Source of the DNA: Fibrella arboris
GTDB taxonomy: Bacteria > Bacteroidota > Bacteroidia > Cytophagales > Spirosomataceae
DNA length: 64,000 nt
Assembly (NCBI RefSeq): GCF_041321095.1
Contig: NZ_JBGGWE010000001.1
Location: 496,001 to 560,000 of the forward strand
Direction of reading: 5' to 3'
The notes below the pieces were generated by a model, which had not been told where the DNA came from, searched no databases, and worked only from the letters and a program-made list of their open reading frames with translations. Every line of letters starts with the position of its first letter. The first letter of the stretch is position 1. The position numbers were made by a program, and so were the translations under genes. Shown one piece after another: positions 56,699 to 64,000 of this stretch.

Positions 56699-56708
56699 AT
56701 TGAGAACC

Positions 56709-59700
56709 ATGAATAACTTCATCAAGTCGATCCTGACGTTTTCTCTGAAAAACCGATTCTTCGTGTTTTTTATGGTCGGCGCATTGACCATAGCGGGCAT
56801 TATCAGCTACCTGAAAACCCCGATCGAGGCGTTTCCCGACGTTACGAATACCCAGATCATTGTGGTAACGGAATGGAACGGGCGTAGTGCCGAAGAAGTA
56901 GAACGATTCGTGACGGTGCCGATCGAAGTGGCCATGAACTCGGTGCAACGCAAAACCAACGTGCGCTCTATCACCATGTTCGGGCTGTCGGTCATGAAGA
57001 TCATTTTCGAAGACGACGTCGAAGATTTCTTTGCCCGCCAGCAGGTAAACAATCTGCTCCGAACGGTGTCCCTTCCCGAAGGTGTAGAACCCGACATTCA
57101 GCCACCTTATGGCCCCACCGGTGAGATTTTCCGGTACACCCTCAAATCACCTACCCGCGATACCCGTGAATTGCTGACGATTCAGAACTGGGTAATTGAC
57201 CGGCAGTTGCGTGCCGTGGCGGGTGTAGCCGATATCGTAGCGTTTGGTGGCCGCGAAAAAACGTATGAGGTGAGCGTCAACCCGTTACTCCTTCAGAAGT
57301 ACGGCATTACGCCTTCCGAAGTGTATAACGCCGTGACCCAGAACAACCTGAATGTTGGCGGTGACGTGATTGAGAAAAACGGGCAGGCGTATGTGGTACG
57401 GGGAATTGGTTTGTTAACCAACATCGACGACATCAATAACATCATTGTTGATGAGCAGGGTGGTCTACCTGTACTTGTACGGGATGTTGCTGATGTTATT
57501 GAATCAAATCAGCCCCGGGTAGGGCAAGTTGGCCTGGATAAAAACGACGATGTTGTTGAAGGCATCATTGTACAGCGCAAGGGTGAGAACCCATCGGAGG
57601 TGCTGGGGCGGGTAAAAGAAAAAATAGCCGAGCTGAATGAGAAGGTGCTCCCCGACGATGTAGAGATGGTCACCTTCTACGACCGCGACAACCTGATGAC
57701 CTTTTGTACCGAAACGGTTCTGCATAACCTGGCCGAAGGTATTCTGTTCGTCACGGTCATTGTCTTCCTGTTCATGGCCGACTGGCGCACGACGGTCATC
57801 GTCAGTATTATTATTCCACTGGCATTGCTGTTTGCGTTTCTCTGTATGCGCCTGCGCGGTATGTCGGCAAATTTGCTCTCAATGGGGGCTGTCGACTTCG
57901 GTATCATCATCGATGGAGCCGTGGTTATGGTCGAAGGCATCTTTGTGGTGCTTGACCATAAAGCCCATAAGGTGGGCATGGAGCGCTTCAATAGACTGGC
58001 CAAACTGGGGTTGATTCGCAAAACAGGCACCGAGCTGGGCAAAGCTGTCTTTTTTTCCAAACTGATCATTATCACCGCCTTACTGCCTATTTTTTCGTTT
58101 GAAAAAGTAGAGGGTAAGATGTTCAGCCCCCTGGCCTGGACACTCGGTTTTGCCTTGCTCGGCGCGCTGATCTTCACCCTGACCCTGGTGCCGGTGCTCT
58201 GCTCTATGCTGTTGAACAAGAACGTGAGGGAGAAGAATAACTTCATTGTTAATTTCTTCAACCGCAGCATCACGCGAGGCTTTACCTGGACATATGCCCA
58301 CAAGAAAATCAGTATGCTGGCCGCGCTGGTGTTTATGGGCCTCAGCTTTGCCTCGGCCACGCTACTGGGCACCGAGTTCCTGCCGCAATTGAATGAAGGC
58401 GCCCTTTGGGTTGAAGCCAAGCTACCGATGAGTTCTTCACTCGGTGAAACAGTGAAAATGGTGCATACCCTGCGTGGCAAACTGATGGAGTTTCCTGAGG
58501 TACGCGGTGTCCTGTCGCAGACGGGGCGTTCAAATGACGGTACCGACCCTTCGGGCTTCTATTATGTGCAAATGCAGGTCAACCTGAAGCCTAAAAAGGA
58601 ATGGGCCCGGACAATCACGACCGACGGCCTGATCGAAGAGATGGATGCCAAGCTAAAGCAGTTTCAGGGCATCAACTACAACTATTCGCAGCCGATCATC
58701 GACAACGTGGCCGAGGCAGTGGCTGGCATGAACGCCAGTAATGCGGTGAAAATATTTGGCAGCGACCTGGCCGAGCTCGATAAATATGCCAATCAGGTTA
58801 TTGACGCCATCCGGGACGTACCTGGCATTAAAGACGTCGGGATTCTGCGGAACGTAGGCCAGCCCGAACTCAGCATATATGTTGATAAACAGAAAATGGC
58901 CTTCTACGGCGTGCGGGTAGGCGATGCTGAAGCGGTTATTGAGATGGCTATTGGCGGTAAAACGGCTACGCAACTTTATGAAGGCGAACGCCGGTTCGAC
59001 ATCCGGGTACGTTACCTGCCCGATTACCGTAAAAATGAAGAAGATATTGGGCTCCTGATGGTGCCAACGATCCGGGGTGATAAAATTCCGCTGAAAGAGA
59101 TTGCTACGATCAAAACCCTGACCGGACCGGCCTTTGTTTACCGCGACAAAAACAAACGGTTCATTGGTGTCAAATTCTCGGTTCGTGAGCGGGACCTCGG
59201 CAGCACTATTGCCGATGCACAGCAACGGGTTCGTGAAAAGGTCAAATTCGAGAAAGGTTATGAACCCGAATGGACGGGCGAGTTTGAAAATCAGGTACGT
59301 GCCTCGAAGCGGCTTGGCCAGGTAGTACCCTTAAGCCTTCTGGCCATCTTCGTGATTCTATTTGTACTGTTCGGGAATGCTAAAGATGCGGGGCTGGTGC
59401 TGCTCAACGTGCCGTTTGCCCTGATCGGCGGCATCCTGGCACTACATGCCACCGGTACGATCTTCGGCATTTCGGCGGGTGTCGGTTTTATCGCGCTCTT
59501 TGGTATCTGTGTGCAGAATGGCGTTATCCTCATTTCGGTGTTCAACGCCAATCTTACCGCTGGTATGACACTCGATCAGGCCATTTCTGAAGGCGTACAA
59601 TCCCGGATTCGCCCGGTAGTAATGACCGCCATGATGGCCGCAATTGGTTTGCTCCCGGCAGCCGTTAGCAGTGGCATTGGTTCCGAAACGCAGAAACCCC

Positions 59701-59849
59701 TAGCCATTGTGGTCATTGGCGGCCTGATCACCGCTACTATTCTAACCCTGCTCATCTTCCCGATCATCTACCGGTTCTTCAACCGAAATACAACGCACAC
59801 CGCCCGACGGGGTGGCAAGAAACGCAAACAGGCAGTGGAAGTGGCTTAA
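56709..59849 (+). CDS. Heavy-metal RND efflux pump, CusA/CzcA family
   Basis: A 1046-residue inner-membrane proton/metal antiporter with 12 transmembrane helices and two large periplasmic loops. The charged transmembrane motif DFGIIIDGAVVMVEG matches the HME-RND signature DFGx3DGAx3vE, in which the two Asp and the Glu carry protons and metal. The start is the ATG at 56709; a TTG nine bases upstream is also possible. Substrates are probably Co/Zn/Cd/Ni or Cu/Ag; sequence does not decide. It ends the C-B-A operon. Confidence 0.94.
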   Translation: MNNFIKSILTFSLKNRFFVFFMVGALTIAGIISYLKTPIEAFPDVTNTQIIVVTEWNGRSAEEVERFVTVPIEVAMNSVQRKTNVRSITMFGLSVMKIIFEDDVEDFFARQQVNNLLRTVSLPEGVEPDIQPPYGPTGEIFRYTLKSPTRDTRELLTIQNWVIDRQLRAVAGVADIVAFGGREKTYEVSVNPLLLQKYGITPSEVYNAVTQNNLNVGGDVIEKNGQAYVVRGIGLLTNIDDINNIIVDEQGGLPVLVRDVADVIESNQPRVGQVGLDKNDDVVEGIIVQRKGENPSEVLGRVKEKIAELNEKVLPDDVEMVTFYDRDNLMTFCTETVLHNLAEGILFVTVIVFLFMADWRTTVIVSIIIPLALLFAFLCMRLRGMSANLLSMGAVDFGIIIDGAVVMVEGIFVVLDHKAHKVGMERFNRLAKLGLIRKTGTELGKAVFFSKLIIITALLPIFSFEKVEGKMFSPLAWTLGFALLGALIFTLTLVPVLCSMLLNKNVREKNNFIVNFFNRSITRGFTWTYAHKKISMLAALVFMGLSFASATLLGTEFLPQLNEGALWVEAKLPMSSSLGETVKMVHTLRGKLMEFPEVRGVLSQTGRSNDGTDPSGFYYVQMQVNLKPKKEWARTITTDGLIEEMDAKLKQFQGINYNYSQPIIDNVAEAVAGMNASNAVKIFGSDLAELDKYANQVIDAIRDVPGIKDVGILRNVGQPELSIYVDKQKMAFYGVRVGDAEAVIEMAIGGKTATQLYEGERRFDIRVRYLPDYRKNEEDIGLLMVPTIRGDKIPLKEIATIKTLTGPAFVYRDKNKRFIGVKFSVRERDLGSTIADAQQRVREKVKFEKGYEPEWTGEFENQVRASKRLGQVVPLSLLAIFVILFVLFGNAKDAGLVLLNVPFALIGGILALHATGTIFGISAGVGFIALFGICVQNGVILISVFNANLTAGMTLDQAISEGVQSRIRPVVMTAMMAAIGLLPAAVSSGIGSETQKPLAIVVIGGLITATILTLLIFPIIYRFFNRNTTHTARRGGKKRKQAVEVA

Positions 59850-59880
59850 CCCACTTGATAGCTAACAGCTGTCTTGTGGG
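59850..59880. terminator. Weak hairpin between convergent pump and SASA/DUF11 genes
   Basis: CCCAC...AGCT and AGCT...GTGGG form an imperfect stem around a 3-nt loop, between stop codons at 59849 and 59882. No clear T-run, so the call is weak. Confidence 0.35.
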
Positions 59881-59881
59881 C

Positions 59882-62275
59882 TTATAGCACCCGCAGATCA
59901 ACATTAGCTTCATCATCTTCTCCGGTCAACACCGGGTATCCATTTCCGGGTGTGCTATCGGGATCGGCCGGTGCAGCAAAACGTACCTGCGCCTGGGTAT
60001 GTTTTAAACCTGCGGTGGTGACTCTCGCCCTGAAACTGATGGTAGTGGATGCCCCGGCAGGTAGTGATAACGTTGTTCCGGTGATTCCTCCCCCACCAGG
60101 CCCCATCGTATTGCTGTCAACGAATTGGAGTCCGTCGGGCAGGTAAGCGGTTGTGTTCACGTTTGTGGCAGTTGCCCCACCTTCATTGCTTACAATTAAC
60201 GTATAGGTGACCAGATCGTTGAGTTTCGGCGTTCGAGTACTCACCACCATACGCAGGTTCAGATCGGCCAAATTCGCCACTGGTGTTGGCTGGTTACTCT
60301 TTACCGTCGGCAACGGTTTCTGGTTTGGGTTGGGAGAAGTATACGTGGCCGCCCCAGATCCAACCCGTAGGTCGAGTTGAGTGGCATCATCCTGTCCATC
60401 GCCCGTCCCTGAACCTGGCTGACTGTCCGGGTCGGCATTCTCAGCCTGTATAATTTCCGTGGCTACCTGATAAGTACCATCTGCGGTAGCCGTTACCCGA
60501 AACGCCTGCGTTACATGCTGCCCCGCTTCCAGAACAGGCAACGTACCTGACACGACCCCGTTGCCAACCGATACGTTGGCCGATAGGGCCGTTGCCGCCA
60601 TATTGGCAGGTAAACGACACGCCCAGTTCACATTAAGAGCCCGAACAGCACCGCTGTTACGGGTTGTCAGAAAGATGGTTGCAGTATCATTGACCGAAAC
60701 CACGCGGCGAGAGGCGTTGCTGCTCAGATCCAGGTCTGTTTTCGGCAACAAATTGACAAGAGGCGTAGGCGCACCGGCCATTACCGGGTTTGTTGACACG
60801 ACACGTACCCGATAAGTGCCCACTGCCAGCGAATCCGGCCAGCGCACCACTACCGGCGACAGGCTACCGCGCCCTATTGTAGCCCGGAATCGGCCCTGTG
60901 CATCCAGCACCTGTACATCCCATTGGTTACCGGCGTTGAACGTACCCAGTTGCGTAAACGAAACCTGCACGCTATCGCCAGCAGAAAAGGGACCTCCACC
61001 TGCTGCACCAACATCGCCAGTGGCAGCAAATAAGAGGGGAAGAATAGGCGAGGCTGTCTGAAAGAAACTGTCGCTCAAGCTATTGCTCCAATTTCGAGCT
61101 AAACGGGATAGCCCCATGTTAGCCGGAATTGCCAGCGGATTAAGGTAGTATTTCGGGTGTGGCGACGGGCGTAAGGCGTTTCCGAAATGCACATCAGCTT
61201 TACCGCCTAGCCGGTTGATGATCGTGTCGTTCAGCGGTCCTTCGAAGACGTTAAAATCAGGTGTCTGGATGACCTGCCGCTGTTGCGCAATGACGTCCGC
61301 ATTTGTTACCTCGCCGGTAAAAGATGCACGCGCCACGACCCAGGGCATGGAACGGTTGTTAAAATCCAGCCGCACTTTCCGAATCAACGAGTCGAGGCGA
61401 GCGGCGTAGAGAGGAATCGTCGCTGGCCGTGCGTTCTCTGACTCACCCTGCTGCCAAAGCACCGCCCGAAAGCCGCCTGTAGCACCATAATAACTCATCA
61501 ATTGCCGCAAATTCGTGTAAGGCTGTAGGTTAGGCCAGTTCGCCACACAGTTAAAAAGATTACACGCCGGTTCACCTTTGGCCGTATTACTCCAGTTATC
61601 AATGGTCGACGCATCCCAGCCTGCATTGTAGAACATCACCGGCACATTGAACCGGTTGACGATATAATCGCCTAGTTCGCCCCAGGCCCACGAGCTTTCG
61701 CCCATCGGGAATACCCGTTTTCCGGCTGTCAGCGGCGTATAAGTAGCATAGGGCATTGGGTTACCCGACGAGAACAGTGCCACATAGGGAGGAGGGTAAT
61801 AATGATTGATGGTATCAATGGAACTGACCCGGTCAGAAACCGCGCCCAGGTCATTATCCCCAATACCAAATCCACGTGCATTCGATTGACCCGCCGTAAT
61901 GAATACCTCCCCAATACCTACCGGCTGAACCGTTGTTTCTGCTATCGTAGCCCCGTTTTTTATGGCCCGTATCGTTAGTATATACCACCCCCCTGCCCCC
62001 GTTAGCGAACCTATAACAACGCCTGCCGATGCATTTGCCTGGATTAGCTGCCAGCTGGTAGTCGTTCCCAGTCCGGCAGTTACAGGCGTTAGTTGCCCCT
62101 CTATCCGATCGGCGGCCTGCGCCAGTCTGGCAGCCACATAGAGGCGCCCCTGATTGTCTAGACCACGTTGTGTTACAAAACGACTGGTTGGAAACTGAAT
62201 GGATAATTGAGCGACAGCGGACAAGGCAGCAACCTCCAGAAGGCATAACAGGCAAGCAAAGAGGCGATACTTCAT
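59882..62275 (-). CDS. Exported SASA-type SGNH esterase-like protein with DUF11 repeats
   Basis: A 797-residue exported protein. The signal peptide ends at VAQ (about residue 23). The SGNH/sialate-O-acetylesterase-like domain begins near residue 125 with Ser131 in the FITAGQSNARGFG block; WQQGESEN near 280 and later the DVHFG-type His region support the same fold. From about residue 520 on are DUF11 repeats, with two copies ending in DPDS.PG.G/..DD and T.LDLRV. It may deacetylate surface or dietary glycans. I see no type IX sorting domain at the end (last residues EDDEANVDLRVL). Confidence 0.85.
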   Translation of the reverse strand: MKYRLFACLLCLLEVAALSAVAQLSIQFPTSRFVTQRGLDNQGRLYVAARLAQAADRIEGQLTPVTAGLGTTTSWQLIQANASAGVVIGSLTGAGGWYILTIRAIKNGATIAETTVQPVGIGEVFITAGQSNARGFGIGDNDLGAVSDRVSSIDTINHYYPPPYVALFSSGNPMPYATYTPLTAGKRVFPMGESSWAWGELGDYIVNRFNVPVMFYNAGWDASTIDNWSNTAKGEPACNLFNCVANWPNLQPYTNLRQLMSYYGATGGFRAVLWQQGESENARPATIPLYAARLDSLIRKVRLDFNNRSMPWVVARASFTGEVTNADVIAQQRQVIQTPDFNVFEGPLNDTIINRLGGKADVHFGNALRPSPHPKYYLNPLAIPANMGLSRLARNWSNSLSDSFFQTASPILPLLFAATGDVGAAGGGPFSAGDSVQVSFTQLGTFNAGNQWDVQVLDAQGRFRATIGRGSLSPVVVRWPDSLAVGTYRVRVVSTNPVMAGAPTPLVNLLPKTDLDLSSNASRRVVSVNDTATIFLTTRNSGAVRALNVNWACRLPANMAATALSANVSVGNGVVSGTLPVLEAGQHVTQAFRVTATADGTYQVATEIIQAENADPDSQPGSGTGDGQDDATQLDLRVGSGAATYTSPNPNQKPLPTVKSNQPTPVANLADLNLRMVVSTRTPKLNDLVTYTLIVSNEGGATATNVNTTAYLPDGLQFVDSNTMGPGGGGITGTTLSLPAGASTTISFRARVTTAGLKHTQAQVRFAAPADPDSTPGNGYPVLTGEDDEANVDLRVL

Positions 62276-62755
62276 TAATGAACAGGCAATGTAAATCTCT
62301 TAGGAATATAGAATAGATAGCCTAATTTTAGAAAGCATTATAACCTTGTGGAAAACATAGACAGGCTGCATCTATTAAAAATCAAAGATAATAGACTCAA
62401 TTTTTCCAGCCCGATTAAACTATGTTAAGGCGTGCTCCTCCCCAAAATACAATTATGCATGTTCCCATTCCTGAGTAACGATAAACCGGCACTACCTTGA
62501 CAGTCAATATGTAAACGGTACGGAATGTGTCTTAAGCGATTGGATTTTGTCCTATGAAATAGTGAGAAAATTACAATTCACGATTTTTTTACAAGAGCAC
62601 TGTATCTGTATATGGACAGAAAAAACGTAGATTTGTAAGCGTGTTTAGTGGGCTTTACCGGAATTTTATTTCTCGAAACGCCACAGTTGTAAAATTTTCA
62701 CTTTTTTTACGTTCAAAACCTAACTTTCAATTCAACCCCAACAGTACACAGTTCA
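62276..62755. other. 480-bp divergent AT-rich intergenic region
   Basis: No gene seen. It should hold the promoters for the SASA/DUF11 gene (minus) and the ExbB operon (plus). A TAGATTTG box at 62628-62635 is a candidate for the latter. Several long T and A runs are present. Confidence 0.6.
62628..62635 (+). promoter_or_regulatory. Candidate -7 box (TAGATTTG) upstream of the ExbB gene
   Basis: Exact TAnnTTTG match 120 bp before the ATG at 62756, implying a long 5' leader if used. No -33 TTTG at the usual distance. Confidence 0.35.
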
Positions 62756-63589
62756 ATGAAGACACAATCTGCAACCCCCGCACCCGCTAAGGCAGCCGCA
62801 CCGAAGAAATCGTCAGGTGGTTTGAACCCAGTGTTTGTGATCCCAATCCTGTTCATCATTGCCGAATTGGTTTTCCATTTCGTTTTTGGCGATGGCAAGC
62901 ACTTCCAGGATGGTGACAACACGAAGCTCCCCCTCCCTGGTGACTATTTTGGAACCGTTTATGCTGGTGGTTTTATCGTACCTATTCTGTTCACTTGCTT
63001 CCTTTGCGTATTCGTTTTCTCAATTGAGCGTTTCATCACCATTGGCCGCGCCAACGGATCAGGCTCAATCGATGACTTCGTTCGCAAAATCAAGAGCCAG
63101 CTCGACCGGAACGAGGTTGCAGCGGCTATCGCTGAGTGCGACAAGCAGAAAGGCTCAATCGGTAACGTAGTGAAAACTGCCCTGCTGAAATACCAGCAAC
63201 TGGCTACAGACACGCAACTGAACAAAGAGCAGAAACTGGTTGCTCTCCAGAAAGAAGTAGAAGAAGCCACTACGCTGGAACTGCCAATGCTGGAGAAGAA
63301 CCTGACGATCATCGCTACTCTGGCGTCGGTATCTACCCTGATCGCCCTGCTTGGAACGGTACTTGGTATGATTCGTGCCTTCGCCGCCATGGGTGCTACT
63401 GGTCAGCCAGACACAGGCGCTCTGTCGACAGGTATCTCTGAAGCCCTTGTAAACACGGCTATCGGTATCGGTACAGCGGCTATTGCTACGATCATGTACT
63501 CATACTTCACGAGCCGGATCGATACCCTGACTTACAACATCGACGAAATCGGTCTGAGCATCCAGCAGAACTTTGCTGCGCATAACTAA
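62756..63589 (+). CDS. MotA/TolQ/ExbB-family proton channel protein
   Basis: A 277-residue inner-membrane subunit that drives TonB (or Tol) with the proton gradient. An Ala/Pro/Lys-rich N-terminus (STPAPAKAAAPKK type) precedes three transmembrane segments (about 24-44, 70-92, 180-210 and 225-245 region), with the ExbB core LLGTVLGMIRAFAAMGATGQPD and the TALSTGISEALVNTAIGIGTAAIA stretch. It is followed 74 bp later by an ExbD-type gene, so the pair should energise the SusC-type channels. Which of ExbB or TolQ it is cannot be settled here. Confidence 0.92.
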   Translation: MKTQSATPAPAKAAAPKKSSGGLNPVFVIPILFIIAELVFHFVFGDGKHFQDGDNTKLPLPGDYFGTVYAGGFIVPILFTCFLCVFVFSIERFITIGRANGSGSIDDFVRKIKSQLDRNEVAAAIAECDKQKGSIGNVVKTALLKYQQLATDTQLNKEQKLVALQKEVEEATTLELPMLEKNLTIIATLASVSTLIALLGTVLGMIRAFAAMGATGQPDTGALSTGISEALVNTAIGIGTAAIATIMYSYFTSRIDTLTYNIDEIGLSIQQNFAAHN

Positions 63590-63619
63590 GCCGGTTTCTG
63601 ACGTTAGTTAACACGGGTG

Positions 63620-63640
63620 GCCCGCCCCGCCTGGGCGGGC
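63620..63640 (+). other. GC-rich hairpin between the ExbB and ExbD genes
   Basis: GCCCGCCC pairs with GGGCGGGC around a 5-nt loop; no T-run follows. It may stabilise the upstream message or lower readthrough into the ExbD gene. Confidence 0.5.
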
Positions 63641-63663
63641 TAACCCCTTAACAGACCAAATCA

Positions 63664-64000
63664 ATGCCAAAAGTTAAAGTTAAACGGGCCAGTTCAACGG
63701 TCGATATGACAGCGATGTGTGACGTAGCCTTCCTGCTACTCACCTTCTTTATCCTGACTGCCCAGTTCCGGTCGCAGGATGCTGCCGCGATCGAAACGCC
63801 TTCGTCGATTTCCTCTATCAAGGTGCCTGATACAGACATCATGACCATTGCGCTCGACAAAGAAGGAAAGATCTATTTCGGGATCGACGGTCAGCCAACC
63901 CGGATTGCCATGCTGGACAACATAGCCGCCGCTAAAGGCATTACGTTCAACGATAGAGAAAAGAAGGAGTTTGCCCTGATGAGCAACTTCGGTATGCCTA
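63664..64000 (+). CDS. ExbD/TolR-family biopolymer transport protein (partial, cut by window end)
   Basis: The first 112 residues are visible. They start MPKVKVKRASSTVDMTAMCD and carry the single N-terminal transmembrane helix with the conserved Asp (DMTAMCDVAFLLLTFFILT), which is the proton-linked residue of ExbD/TolR. The periplasmic part follows (SSIKVPDTDIMTIALDKEGK). The gene continues past position 64000, so its length is unknown. It lies in one operon with the ExbB-type gene upstream. Confidence 0.9.
   Translation, partial: MPKVKVKRASSTVDMTAMCDVAFLLLTFFILTAQFRSQDAAAIETPSSISSIKVPDTDIMTIALDKEGKIYFGIDGQPTRIAMLDNIAAAKGITFNDREKKEFALMSNFGMP

Noticed and set aside
57677..58480. Long frame (267 codons) antisense to the RND pump
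   Set aside because: Shadow of a real gene: the pump's sequence is fully supported by family motifs on the other strand.
1..64000. tRNA, rRNA and riboswitch search by eye
   Set aside because: No convincing tRNA cloverleaf, rRNA segment or known riboswitch core was seen; absence by eye is not proof.

Overview
The window comes from a Cytophagales-type Bacteroidota chromosome, most like Spirosoma and its relatives. The evidence is two SusC/SusD pairs, the type IX secretion components PorU and PorV, a Y_Y_Y/propeller sensor kinase, a split complex I locus (nuoKLMN), and promoter-like sites of the Bacteroidota form TAnnTTTG. Base composition and codon use look uniform. I see no phage, IS, CRISPR, rRNA or tRNA gene. 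Genus is an inference.

Layout. 1-14.1 kb is a minus-strand block: two paralogous SusC/SusD outer-membrane uptake pairs flanking a large calcium-loop FG-GAP lipoprotein and a small lipoprotein. 14.6-21.3 kb (plus) holds an FAD/Fe-S glycolate/lactate-type dehydrogenase fusion, an exported M1 peptidase and a PAP2/haloperoxidase-fold lipoprotein. 21.4-28.5 kb holds an MlaE/MlaF-type lipid ABC pair, an SDR, an MsbA-like exporter, a YigZ/IMPACT protein, an unrecognised membrane protein and exported MsrA. 28.7-31.2 kb has nrdB, recX and a DEDDh exonuclease. 31.3-36.7 kb is nuoK-L-M-N. 36.8-46.7 kb has GtrA, a small lipoprotein, a SprT-like protein, porU, porV, an M16-like protein without the metal site, plsY and an M20 dipeptidase. 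46.9-54 kb has an orphan two-component sensor, a TetR regulator, an exported GH65 enzyme and an outer-membrane protein. 54.2-59.8 kb is a complete CBA-type metal efflux operon. The end holds an exported SASA/DUF11 esterase-like protein and the start of an ExbB/ExbD energising operon, cut by the window edge.

The genes fit together as an envelope-centred lifestyle. SusC/D uptake needs ExbB/ExbD energy, PorU/PorV export and anchor T9SS cargo, and lipid (PlsY, MsbA-like, MlaEF-like) and metal transport serve the same envelope.

Two DNA-level signals stand out beyond the genes. (1) The heptamer GGTACGT, mainly as CAGGTACGT or CTGGGTACGT, occurs about 71 times by my hand count, on both strands, in all reading frames and between genes, roughly nine times chance. 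(2) A family of hairpins, six with arms made of degenerate 7-bp units and two with 8-bp units, sits just after stop codons. One lies inside the FAD/Fe-S gene between its domains, and one supplies the C-terminus and stop codon of the YigZ-family protein. I know of no description of either, but I could not search.
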